Assembly: GCA_031549905.1 (NCBI GenBank)
Contig: JAVBPC010000044.1
Span: 1 to 16,334, forward strand
Length of the DNA: 16,334 nucleotides
Direction: 5' to 3'
Source of the DNA: Avichristensenella sp031549905
Lineage (GTDB): Bacteria; Bacillota; Clostridia; Christensenellales; Aristaeellaceae
The notes under the pieces are model-generated. The model did not search any database. It was not told where the DNA came from and saw nothing but the letters and a program-made list of their open reading frames with translations. Position 1 is the first letter of the stretch. Every line of letters begins with the position of its first letter. This document shows, piece by piece, positions 1-7,611 of the stretch. A program made the translations under genes and the position numbers.

Positions 1-503
1 CGTTTCAGCAGATTGACATCCAGGCGATCCCGTACGGCGATATCGCGTTTGATACGGTGATGGCAAACCACATGCTGTACCATGTGCCGAACCTTTCCAA
101 AGCGCTGCGCGAGGTGCAACGCGTGCTGAAGCCCGGCGGCACATTCTATGCCGCCACAAACGGCAACGGCGGCCTGTACGCATTCATGCGTGATACGATG
201 CGGCGGAGCAGTCCCGATACGCCCGCATTCGCCCAGCCGTTTTCATTCAATCTGGAAAATGGAGCCGATCTGCTGCGTCCCTATTTTGCGGATGTTGAAA
301 GGCTGGACTACGAAGACAGCCTGCGCCTGACCGATGCGGAAGGCGTGTGCGGCCTGGCCGACTGGATGCGCTCCACCATCTACATGGCAGAGGCGACAGA
401 GCGTGACGCCGACGCGCTGCTTGCGCACCTGACCGAAGTTTTACGCCGGGATGGCGTGATTGAAATCAAGAAGGAAGCGGGCGTGTTTCGGTGCAGGAAA
501 TAA
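1..503 (+). CDS. Class I SAM-dependent methyltransferase, 3' part (5' end cut by window edge)
   Basis: The frame is open from base 3 to the TAA at 501-503 and has no start of its own at the edge, so the N-terminal part with the SAM-binding glycine loop lies outside the window. The visible part begins FQQIDIQAIPYGDIAFDTV and continues into MANHMLYHVPNLSKAL, then RVLKPGGTFYAAT. This is the post-motif II / motif III pattern of Methyltransf_11/25 enzymes (FDxVxxxxxLxH then RVLKPGG). The C-terminus, EAGVFRCRK, resembles small Bacillota methyltransferases that end in GxFxCRK. The substrate cannot be read from the sequence. It converges tail to tail with the esterase gene (44 bp gap) and is probably not part of the sugar locus. 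The internal GTG/ATG at 57-62 is not a credible start because the conserved fold continues upstream of it. Confidence 0.88.
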   Translation, partial: FQQIDIQAIPYGDIAFDTVMANHMLYHVPNLSKALREVQRVLKPGGTFYAATNGNGGLYAFMRDTMRRSSPDTPAFAQPFSFNLENGADLLRPYFADVERLDYEDSLRLTDAEGVCGLADWMRSTIYMAEATERDADALLAHLTEVLRRDGVIEIKKEAGVFRCRK

Positions 504-547
504 GCCCGCGTTCCATGTAAGCCCGAGGGAAGAAAGGCGGCGTTTTG
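504..547. other. Short convergent intergenic gap without an obvious terminator
   Basis: These 44 bases separate the stop codons of the methyltransferase (plus) and the esterase (minus). I looked for a G+C-rich hairpin followed by a T-run on either strand and saw none, so transcripts from the two sides may run into each other here. Confidence 0.5.
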
Positions 548-2089
548 TTACTCGCGCCCTTCCGCCCAAGCCCCCACAACCTCAAAAGGCGAAGCCGCTA
601 CCCCATCCCCGTAAGCCACCCGCATCGCAAGCCGCGCCAGCCTTTCGCCTACGGCCATCTTGCCCTGCGGGTGCAGGTCGTTATCCTCGCCCAGGTCATA
701 CGCCGAAACCATGCCCGTGCCGGGCGCGCTCAGCAGCGACCGCTGTTCCCGCCGCAAGGCATCCCAGTTTTCACCGCTCCAGTGCGGCAGTTCCACGAAC
801 AAAAAAGGAAAATCCCGCCCGAACGCCCGCCGCCAGCCGCGCAGAAGCCCTTCGAGCTTCTCGCCGTAGCGCGCGGGCGTGTGCGCGTCGGATTCGCCCT
901 GGTACCACAGCGCGCCCCGGACCGTCATGCGGGTCAGCGGCGCGATCATCCCGCCAAACAGCCCGGTCGGCTTGTAATGGAAGAAAGTCTCCGCGGGCGG
1001 CGGGTTGCCGGCGCTGCCGCGGTGAAATTTCCACGCCGCGCCATCCAGCGGGATGGAGCCCAAATCGCACGACAGGTGCCGGGGCTTGTTTTTCGTGAAC
1101 GCGCCGCCGTTTTTGCTGACCACGCGCAGCGTGATCTGGCAGGGACCGGCGGGCAGCGGGGGCGTCGTGTACTCACGCGGGGGGTACTGGTACCCGGTGG
1201 AGCCGACCCTTTCGCCGTTCACATACGCGGTGTCGGCGTCGGTCACCGTGCCCAGGAACAGCGTCCACTCCCGGCCGGCAAGGCGCGGCGGGATTATCAC
1301 CGTGCGGCGCAGCCATACGGTACCGCAACCGGCCCATGAGGTGTCAAGGTCCCAGTCCGCCCAGGCAGCGCCGTCAAAATCGGGCGCAAACCAGCTTTGC
1401 GCAAGCCCCGGGTCACGCGCATCCAAATCATGATAAAACGCGGAGAAAAACGCCGTCTCGTCATCGATAATGCGGGCGACGGCCCCGTCATCGCGGCAGG
1501 CGTCCGCTTCTGTCAGCAGATCAGGGAACGCTGCAAGCGCCTCGCGCGGCATCCACGCGTGCACCGGCGTGCCTCCGATCGCCGTCAGCAGCAGCCCCAC
1601 CGGCGTGTTGTACCTTGCGGCAATTTTCTTCGCGAAAAAATACCCTGCGGCGGAGAAATCCAGCACCGTATCCGGGCCGGAGGCGACCCACCGCCCGCCG
1701 TCCAGGTCATCCTGCGGCGCGTGGAAATCCGTGCGCTGCGGCACGGCAAACTGGTGCACGCCAGCCGCCGGGCTTGCCACTTCATCGGGGTACATATACC
1801 GGCAGCGGCGCATGGGCAGCACCATGTTGGACTGGCCCGCCAGCAGCCACACCTCGCCGACGTAAGCGTTAAGCGCCGTTTCCCCATTGACGACCAGCGG
1901 AAAAGGCCCGCCCGCCTGCGGTATGTATAGGAACACCTCGAACAGGCCATCCGCACCCGGCTGCGCGGCATAGCTGCGCCCCTGAAATGTCACCGTCACC
2001 GCTTCATCCGCCCAGCCCCACAGCCGGGTGCGCTCGCCCCGCTGCAACACCATGCCCTCCGAAAAAAGCCTTGGCAGGCGCACGCTCAT
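548..2089 (-). CDS. SGNH-type sialate O-acetylesterase / acetylxylan-esterase-like enzyme, intracellular
   Basis: A 513-residue SASA (DUF303) family carbohydrate esterase that would remove acetyl groups from sugars. The SGNH blocks are visible: GQSNM at 85-89 with nucleophile Ser87, IGGTP at 171-175 (glycine block), WYQGES at 395-400, and DLHP at 471-474 with the Asp-His pair D471/H473. Between about 225 and 330 a beta-rich insertion (WTLFLGTVTDADTAYVNGERVG) resembles a galactose-binding-like jelly roll, as in long sialate esterases and the CE20 acetylxylan esterases. There is no signal peptide, so it should act in the cytoplasm. ATG at 2087-2089 is preceded by AAGGGG (2099-2104). It lies 29 bp after the GH2 gene in the same operon. 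Next to a GH8 Rex gene, acetylated xylo-oligosaccharides are the likeliest substrate (inference); sialic acid is unlikely because no sialate genes are nearby. The protein stops soon after the catalytic His, without the extra C-terminal beta domain of ~640-residue relatives. Confidence 0.88.
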   Translation of the reverse strand: MSVRLPRLFSEGMVLQRGERTRLWGWADEAVTVTFQGRSYAAQPGADGLFEVFLYIPQAGGPFPLVVNGETALNAYVGEVWLLAGQSNMVLPMRRCRYMYPDEVASPAAGVHQFAVPQRTDFHAPQDDLDGGRWVASGPDTVLDFSAAGYFFAKKIAARYNTPVGLLLTAIGGTPVHAWMPREALAAFPDLLTEADACRDDGAVARIIDDETAFFSAFYHDLDARDPGLAQSWFAPDFDGAAWADWDLDTSWAGCGTVWLRRTVIIPPRLAGREWTLFLGTVTDADTAYVNGERVGSTGYQYPPREYTTPPLPAGPCQITLRVVSKNGGAFTKNKPRHLSCDLGSIPLDGAAWKFHRGSAGNPPPAETFFHYKPTGLFGGMIAPLTRMTVRGALWYQGESDAHTPARYGEKLEGLLRGWRRAFGRDFPFLFVELPHWSGENWDALRREQRSLLSAPGTGMVSAYDLGEDNDLHPQGKMAVGERLARLAMRVAYGDGVAASPFEVVGAWAEGRE

Positions 2090-2118
2090 CTGAAATCACC
2101 CCTTATGAAAAGATAGGC

Positions 2119-5100
2119 TCACGGCAAAAACTCAACCCAGGCAAGGTCCAAAGCGCACCCTGGGAAGAAGATCAGCGATACCGCCCCCGGCCCCGAAAAC
2201 ACTTCTGACAGCGCGAATTCCGCCTCCGCCCAGTCCTTAGCGCGCGGCAGCGAAACCATCGCCCGCGCGGCCCCGCTCTCACCCGCAAACGCCACCTGCA
2301 CCGCATTTTTCTCCAGGTCAGACCGCCAGCGCAGCCGCACACGGCTTGCCCCGCGCGCGAAATCCATCCCGTCAAAGGTCAGCGTCACGTTGTTGCCGAT
2401 TCTCTCTATTGTATCGCCGCGCACGGTGAAGCTGTCTCCGTACACGCTGTCCGCACAGGCCGCCGCCAGGCGCGCGTAAGCCTTTTCCTGCCGCGCAAAG
2501 CGGAACCCCTTGATGTGCACCTTTTGCCTAAACACAAAGCACAGCGTCGTCACCCCGCGAAGCCTGCGCGGCAGCGTGTAGGTCACATCTTTGTAGGTGT
2601 TCCATGTGCTGCCCAGGCCGTAATGCAGCACGGCGATGCGCTGCCCGCCGGAAAGCGGCATGCCCTCCCACACCTCGAAATCGAACGGATCATGCGACAG
2701 GGGAAACAGCGGCAGCGTGATCGTATCCGACCCGAACGGGCCGAAATCAAGGCCCGCGAACCCCGCGTGGCTCTCGCCGTCGCGCAGCGTGGCGACGCCG
2801 CGCTCATTGCCGTTGGTCAGCGGCACATTGCACGCATTGTACAGCCCGCCCGCGATGAACCCGTACGGGTCCAGGAAGGGCTTGCCGTACCCGGTGATGT
2901 CCAGCGTGATCTGCGAGATGAAAGCTGGATGCTCCCGCCCGTTCAGCGGCGAACACCGCACATACACGGTGCCGTCGCCCCTTGGCGTGATGCGCGCACT
3001 GTGCCCATCCGCCGCGACTGCCAGCGTGCCCAGCGGGCTGTCGATCCCCGCGGCGTCGGTCAGCCGCCACACAAGGCGCCGGTCCGTCGCATCCGGTGGG
3101 AACACGCGGGCGGTCACATCAAACCCATCGGCAACCAGTTCCACCTTGCGCACGGGGATGTCTGCGCCGTCAAAGAACGCGGTAACACGCGGCTTTTTGC
3201 CGGCAGACCCCCGCGCCACCGCCAGCAGCTTCCCGGAAAACATGCGGCGGCTGTCCGCCCGGTAAGGCTCCCAATCGGTGGAATCGCCGTTATCCAGGCA
3301 AAGCAGCGCGCCGTTTTCCACGGCCACCCGCACCCGCCGGTTCGCGTTTTCCACGGGGTTGCCGTCGGCATCGACTGCCGTGATGGTTACAAAGGTCAGT
3401 TCGCCGTAGCGGTCTTCATCCAGCCGCAGCGAAACGGAATCCCCAAAGGATCGCCGCTCAACCTGCTTAACCTGCACCCCGTCCGCGCCGTACGCCACCG
3501 CCCGCAGCGTTCCGGCCCGGTATGCCACGCGGAAATCCGCCGCCAGCCGCCCGTCCATCCTCTGGCGGCCAATCTCTTCACCGTTCAGGAAAAGCGCCAC
3601 GCTGTCCGCATTGCTGACCACCCGCACATCCACCGCCTGCCCGGGCGAAAAATCCCAATAGGGGTACAGGTGCAGCACCGGCGTGCTTTTCGGCAGCCAC
3701 GCGGCCTGAAACAGGTAATACGAATCCTTCTTGAAACCGGCCGTATCGATGTGCCCGAAATAGCAGTTTTTCGTGTGGTAAGGCGTCGGCTCGCCGATGT
3801 AATCCTGCCCGGCCCAAATGAACTGCCCCAGCGAATACGGCGTGTTCAGGTCGGCCATGATGCAGGCCTCCACGCTGCGCGCGCCCCAGCTGGTGGTGCT
3901 GTTGCCAAGCGCCGAGCACTGCAAATCATCATCCGCCAGCACGGACTGCGACAGCGGGAAATGGTACACCCCGCGGCTTTGCACGGTGGAGCACGTTTCG
4001 CTGCCGTAGATCACCCAGCCGGGGTGCGCGGCGTGGTGCCTTTCGTACAGCGCCTCGCCGTAGTTGTAGCCTGCGATGCCCACCTGTTCCATGCAAATCT
4101 GCGTATTTTCCCACGGCATGTAGTTGGAGCACAGCGTGGCCGGCGCGTTCCCCAGGGGGTCGTGCAATTTGACCAGATACAGCAGGCGGTTCAGCGTGCG
4201 CCCGCCCTGCACGGCATCCAGGTGGGTGTCGTGAATCTCATTGCCCACGCTCCACAGCACCACGCTTGGATGGTTCCTGTCGCGGCGAATCCAGCTGGCG
4301 GCGTCGCGTTCGACCCATTCATTAAAAAACCGCGCGTAATCGTACGTATTTTTCGGCTTTTCCCACATATCCAGCAGCTCGGATAGCACCAAAAATCCCA
4401 TTTCATCCGCCAAATCCATGAAAACTTTGGCGGGCGGATTGTGCGCGGTGCGGATGGCGTTTACGCCCATTTGGCGCAAAATGGTCAGCTGCCGCCGGAT
4501 CGCGTCCCCGTGCACCGCCGCGCCCAGCCCGCCCAGGTCATGGTGCAGGCACACGCCGTTCATCTTCAGATGCCGCCCGTTCAGGAAGAAGCCTTCGTTC
4601 GGGTCAAAGCGCGTTTCACGGAACCCAAAGCGGGTATCCACGGTGTCGCAAATTTCCTCACCTACGATTAACGTGGAGCGCAAAGTATACAGCACCGGGT
4701 CATTAACATCCCAAGCGCGCAGCGGCCCGTCGGCATCCGCAATTTCATGCCGCACGGCATACGGCCTGCCGCCCGTCTCCACCTCGGCGGTTGCCGTGTA
4801 TGTCCAGCCCGCGTCCGTCTTTTCGGTGTGGATGTAGATGCCATCCGGCACGAAATGGCACGCGTTTTTGATGATCAGCGACACATCGCGGGTTATGCCC
4901 GCGCCGGAATACCACCGCTCGCACGGGGGTTGGTAGTTCACGCGCATCAGCAGGGCATTGGGCCTATCAAGAAAAATACAGTCGGTGATATCGTGAATGA
5001 ACCGCGTGTAGCCGTACTTCCACTCGCCGCAGGGCCGCCCGTTGACGTACAGCGCGCTGTCCATGTACACGCCGTCAAACTGAAGAAACACGCGCTGGCC

Positions 5101-5259
5101 GGCTTTTACATCGGATACATCCAGTTCCCGTGCGTACCACCCAACCGACGCCTGCCGCGTTTTGCTCAGATCACCGATCAGCCAATCGTGCGGCAACTGT
5201 ACGGGAACAAAATCCCTGGGCTCGCCAAGCGCAAACATCCAACCGTCATTCAGCAGCAT
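2119..5259 (-). CDS. Multidomain GH2 glycoside hydrolase (beta-galactosidase-like, DUF4982 type)
   Basis: 1046 residues. The order is a sugar-binding jelly roll (about 1-135, with QLPHDW at 21-26 and GWYAREL at 40-46), a short immunoglobulin-like domain (about 136-215), and a TIM barrel (about 218-520). The barrel carries the family signatures GVCLHHD (235-241), TAHNPP (271-276), WSVGNEI (336-342) with acid/base Glu341, and YGSET (418-422) with nucleophile Glu421. A DUF4982-like domain follows (about 520-600), then Ig/Big-like repeats (about 605-790) and a CBM6-like jelly roll near 800-925. No signal peptide is present, so it is probably cytoplasmic. ATG 5257-5259 has SD AAGGAGGG (5265-5272) lying inside the end of the repressor gene, and the two genes overlap by 14 bp, suggesting translational coupling. 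GH2 enzymes of this type cleave terminal beta-galactose and other sugars; the locus suggests a xylan side-chain or terminal residue, but specificity cannot be read. The Ig-like domain 2 looks shortened. Confidence 0.92.
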   Translation of the reverse strand: MLLNDGWMFALGEPRDFVPVQLPHDWLIGDLSKTRQASVGWYARELDVSDVKAGQRVFLQFDGVYMDSALYVNGRPCGEWKYGYTRFIHDITDCIFLDRPNALLMRVNYQPPCERWYSGAGITRDVSLIIKNACHFVPDGIYIHTEKTDAGWTYTATAEVETGGRPYAVRHEIADADGPLRAWDVNDPVLYTLRSTLIVGEEICDTVDTRFGFRETRFDPNEGFFLNGRHLKMNGVCLHHDLGGLGAAVHGDAIRRQLTILRQMGVNAIRTAHNPPAKVFMDLADEMGFLVLSELLDMWEKPKNTYDYARFFNEWVERDAASWIRRDRNHPSVVLWSVGNEIHDTHLDAVQGGRTLNRLLYLVKLHDPLGNAPATLCSNYMPWENTQICMEQVGIAGYNYGEALYERHHAAHPGWVIYGSETCSTVQSRGVYHFPLSQSVLADDDLQCSALGNSTTSWGARSVEACIMADLNTPYSLGQFIWAGQDYIGEPTPYHTKNCYFGHIDTAGFKKDSYYLFQAAWLPKSTPVLHLYPYWDFSPGQAVDVRVVSNADSVALFLNGEEIGRQRMDGRLAADFRVAYRAGTLRAVAYGADGVQVKQVERRSFGDSVSLRLDEDRYGELTFVTITAVDADGNPVENANRRVRVAVENGALLCLDNGDSTDWEPYRADSRRMFSGKLLAVARGSAGKKPRVTAFFDGADIPVRKVELVADGFDVTARVFPPDATDRRLVWRLTDAAGIDSPLGTLAVAADGHSARITPRGDGTVYVRCSPLNGREHPAFISQITLDITGYGKPFLDPYGFIAGGLYNACNVPLTNGNERGVATLRDGESHAGFAGLDFGPFGSDTITLPLFPLSHDPFDFEVWEGMPLSGGQRIAVLHYGLGSTWNTYKDVTYTLPRRLRGVTTLCFVFRQKVHIKGFRFARQEKAYARLAAACADSVYGDSFTVRGDTIERIGNNVTLTFDGMDFARGASRVRLRWRSDLEKNAVQVAFAGESGAARAMVSLPRAKDWAEAEFALSEVFSGPGAVSLIFFPGCALDLAWVEFLP

Positions 5260-6355
5260 ACGGACCCTCCTTATGTATAACGGAAACGGTACCCCGCGCC
5301 ATCAGCTGCGGGGGGAACAGAATGCTTTTGCCCGGCGCGCCGCCGATCATCGATAGCAGCAGCTTGGCAGCGGCTTCGCCCAGCCGGTCGCCCGGGTGTG
5401 CTACGCTGGAAAGCTGCGCCACGCGGCCCACCTCCGAGTTATCCACGCCCACCAGCGACAGGTCTTTAGGCACGGAAAGGCCCAGCGCGGGCAGCTTTTC
5501 CATCAAGGATAGCGCAATGTTGTCATTATAGCAAACGGCGGCGGTGCAACCCTTCAGCGCCTCAGGCAGCGGCCCGCCCGCAAGCAGGTATTCCAAATTC
5601 TCTTTGGTGAACCAGTGCACGCGCGAATCATCCAGCGGGATGCCGCGCGACAGCAGCGCGCGGGCGTACCCCAGGTACCGCAGCCGCCCCTGCTGATCCA
5701 GCGCGGAGAAGATGCCCGCCACGCGCAGGTGCCCCGCATCCAGCAGGTGCGCCGTGGCCACGAACCCGGCCTTTTCGTCATCCAGCGCCACACAGGGGCA
5801 GAGCAGCCCCGGGTACCCGGAATCGATGAACACCACCGGCACGCCCATATCCTGAAGTCGCTGAAAAAGCGGCAGGTTCAGGCACGGCAGGGCGCTTCTG
5901 GTGGGGTGCACGATGACCCCGGCGGGGATGCTAGAAAGCAGCCCTTCCAGCGCGCGTGTTTCGCCGATGACCTCGTTTTGCGTGGCATGCAGCTGCACCG
6001 CGTACCCGCCGGGCCGAAGCGCCGCCTCGATGCCGCGCAGCACCGGCGGGAACACGGTGCCGTCAATGTGCGTGGACAGCACAGCCACAAACCGGGAAGC
6101 CGCGCCCTCCCCGCCCTGCCCGCGGCGCGGAAACGGCTGGTATGCGGAAATGTAGGTGCCGCTGCCCTGTATGCGCGCGATGTGCCCTTCCTTTTCCATT
6201 TCTTCCAGCGCGCGCCGCACCGTTTGCCGCGAAAAGCCGAACTTTTCTGACAGCTCGTTTTCGGATAAGAACCTGTCCCCCGGCAAAAACGCGCCGGCCG
6301 CGATCTGCTCCTTCGCCCAGGAAACAATCTCCATATATTTGGATGTGCTGACCAT
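5246..6355 (-). CDS. araR: AraR-type transcriptional repressor (GntR DNA-binding domain fused to LacI-like sugar-binding domain)
   Basis: 369 residues from the ATG at 6353-6355. Residues 5-70 form a GntR winged helix: LPGDRFLSENELSEKFGFSR, then QTVRRALEEM and the wing GSGTYIS. After a glycine-rich linker (about 75-86), residues 88-369 form a LacI/periplasmic-binding-like sensor, with VLSTHIDGTVFPPVLRGIEA, PAGVIVHPTRSAL, CYNDNIAL and LVGVDNSEVG. This chimera and these signatures match Bacillus AraR closely (from memory of that sequence), so arabinose or a related pentose is the likely effector, although conserved fold does not prove ligand. An in-frame TTG at 6374-6376 would add seven residues; I prefer the ATG because AraR homologues begin just before the KY motif. 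It heads the operon with the GH2 and esterase genes and is divergent from transport cassette 1. A palindrome overlapping its own -10 box suggests autorepression. Confidence 0.88.
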   Translation of the reverse strand: MVSTSKYMEIVSWAKEQIAAGAFLPGDRFLSENELSEKFGFSRQTVRRALEEMEKEGHIARIQGSGTYISAYQPFPRRGQGGEGAASRFVAVLSTHIDGTVFPPVLRGIEAALRPGGYAVQLHATQNEVIGETRALEGLLSSIPAGVIVHPTRSALPCLNLPLFQRLQDMGVPVVFIDSGYPGLLCPCVALDDEKAGFVATAHLLDAGHLRVAGIFSALDQQGRLRYLGYARALLSRGIPLDDSRVHWFTKENLEYLLAGGPLPEALKGCTAAVCYNDNIALSLMEKLPALGLSVPKDLSLVGVDNSEVGRVAQLSSVAHPGDRLGEAAAKLLLSMIGGAPGKSILFPPQLMARGTVSVIHKEGPYAAE

Positions 6356-6395
6356 CGCGCCGCCCCCGATCCGCAAACTTGTATAACCTACCGCT

Positions 6396-6413
6396 AACTT
6401 GTACTGACAAGTT
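6396..6413. promoter_or_regulatory. Candidate AraR operator, 18-bp palindrome
   Basis: AACTTGTACTGACAAGTT is a perfect 7-bp inverted repeat (AACTTGT / ACAAGTT) around four bases. The TTGT-N4-ACAA core has the same layout as the AraR boxes of Bacillus subtilis as I remember them. It overlaps the -10 box of the repressor promoter. A further direct half-site, AACTTGTA, lies at 6376-6383, exactly 20 bp (about two helical turns) from the matching half at 6396. Confidence 0.72.
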
Positions 6414-6438
6414 TATCCAAACACGGAGGATTTGTCAA
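6410..6438 (-). promoter_or_regulatory. Promoter of the araR-GH2-esterase operon
   Basis: Read on the minus strand: TTGACA (6433-6438), a 17-bp spacer, then TAAACT (6410-6415), a good sigma-A-like match. The start codon lies about 55 bases past the -10 box. The AraR-like palindrome covers the -10 and the predicted start site. Confidence 0.65.
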
Positions 6439-6503
6439 TGGCATAACGAAAAATGTTTAAATAGTATAAATCATTTTGCCGCAAAAGGTGTACAAATAAA
6501 CGA

Positions 6504-6530
6504 AATCATCCTTGACAAGTTGTGATGATT
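6504..6530. promoter_or_regulatory. Inverted repeat around the -35 of the forward promoter
   Basis: AATCATC (6504-6510) and GATGATT (6524-6530) are perfect 7-bp inverted arms separated by 13 bases. Between them lies TTGACAAGTT (6512-6521), which contains the -35 hexamer and the AraR-like half-site ACAAGTT. It may be a second operator of different sequence, or the spaced binding site of another regulator. Confidence 0.45.
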
Positions 6531-6540
6531 GTGCTAATCT
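6512..6540 (+). promoter_or_regulatory. Promoter of transport cassette 1
   Basis: TTGACA (6512-6517), a 17-bp spacer, then TAATCT (6535-6540) preceded by TG at 6532-6533, giving an extended -10. The -35 overlaps TGACAAGTT (6513-6521), a 9-base copy of the right half of the AraR-like palindrome (6405-6413), so the same repressor could control both directions. Confidence 0.6.
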
Positions 6541-6633
6541 TGACGCATTACAGGGACTTCTTTTACCATTTGCAACCTTTAAAACAAAGCAATACAACTC
6601 CAATGCCGAACCGATCCAGAAGGAGGTTGAACA
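6541..6633 (+). other. 5' untranslated leader of transport cassette 1
   Basis: About 90 bases between the predicted promoter and the first permease gene. Apart from the strong SD AAGGAGG at 6620-6626, seven bases before the ATG, I see no stable hairpin, riboswitch or small ORF with a ribosome binding site. Confidence 0.5.
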
Positions 6634-7584
6634 ATGCTCACCGCCTCCGCGAGAAAGCCGAAAACCAAAGCCCAAAGAACGCTGACGTACTTCCAGCGCT
6701 ATTGGACGCTGTACCTGCTGCTGCTGTTGCCGATCACGTTCTTCATCATCTTCCGCTACATCCCGATGATGTACATCCAAATCGCATTCAAAAAATACAG
6801 CCTGGTGCAGTCCATCTGGGAAATGCCCTGGGCGAAAAACAACGGCATGGAGTTTTTCATCAAGGCGTTTAACAACCGCGATTTTTGGTATGCTTTGCGC
6901 AACACCGTAACGCTGAACCTGCTGGATCTGCTGGTCGGCTTCCCGGCGCCCATCCTGCTGGCGCTGCTGCTCAATGAGCTTACGTTCAAGCGGTTCAAGC
7001 GCGTGACCCAAACCATCGTGTACATGCCGCACTTCCTGTCGTGGATTATCATCTCGGGTCTTGCCTTGCAGCTGTTCGCCCCCACCAGCGGCCTGGTCAA
7101 CATCGTCATCAAAAACATGGGCGGCCAGCCGATCCATTTCCTGGATGACGTAAACAACTGGGTGTGGACGTACATCTTCCTGGGCGTATGGCAGTCGGTG
7201 GGCTGGAACACGATCATCTACCTGGCCGCGCTGACCAACATCAGCCCGGAGCTGTACGAGGCCGCCGCTGTGGATGGCGCGGGCCGGCTTCGCAAGATCT
7301 GGCACATCACGCTGCCGGGCCTTCGCGGCACGATCGTCACGCTGCTGATCATGAACCTGGGCCGCATCCTGGGCAGCGAGTTTGACCGGCCGTATGCGCT
7401 GGCCAACAAGCTGGTCACCAGCGTATCCAACGTTATTTCCATTTTCGTGTACCAAAACGGCATCAAGAGCCTGCAATTCTCCATGACGGCGGCGGTCGGC
7501 CTGTTCCAGTCGGTCGTATGCGTCATATTCCTGGTGGCCGCAAACACGCTGGCGAAGAAGTTTGGCGAGCGGGGCATCTGGTAA
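6634..7584 (+). CDS. ABC importer permease, LplB-like (cassette 1)
   Basis: 316 residues. An integral membrane subunit of a CUT1-type carbohydrate ABC importer. Hydrophobic helices are evident near 25-48, 88-113, 126-150, 178-200, 232-247 and 285-307. The cytoplasmic EAA loop that contacts the ATPase runs from about 208 to 232 (YEAAAVDGAGRLRKIWHITL). The phrase VGFPAPILLALLLNE and the stretch QTIVYMPHFLSWIIIS are typical of the LplB family, which transports complex oligosaccharides in Bacillota. The SD AAGGAGG lies seven bases before the ATG. It is the first gene of the cassette, followed after 27 bp by the second permease. No ATPase gene is in the window, so a shared MsmX-like ATPase is expected (known for this transporter class; inferred here). 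The substrate is unknown; context suggests xylo-oligosaccharides. Confidence 0.93.
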   Translation: MLTASARKPKTKAQRTLTYFQRYWTLYLLLLLPITFFIIFRYIPMMYIQIAFKKYSLVQSIWEMPWAKNNGMEFFIKAFNNRDFWYALRNTVTLNLLDLLVGFPAPILLALLLNELTFKRFKRVTQTIVYMPHFLSWIIISGLALQLFAPTSGLVNIVIKNMGGQPIHFLDDVNNWVWTYIFLGVWQSVGWNTIIYLAALTNISPELYEAAAVDGAGRLRKIWHITLPGLRGTIVTLLIMNLGRILGSEFDRPYALANKLVTSVSNVISIFVYQNGIKSLQFSMTAAVGLFQSVVCVIFLVAANTLAKKFGERGIW

Positions 7585-7611
7585 GCGGTAAGCAGAAGGG
7601 AGGACATCCCC

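Noticed and set aside
545..1339. Plus-strand open frame opposite the esterase
   Set aside because: Arg/Pro/Ala-rich shadow of the esterase gene without a ribosome binding site or domain.
2515..4386. Long open frame of 623 codons on the plus strand opposite GH2
   Set aside because: It is antisense to a well-supported GH2 gene; its protein is low-complexity, rich in Arg, His, Pro and Val, with no recognisable domain, as expected for a shadow in G+C-rich DNA.
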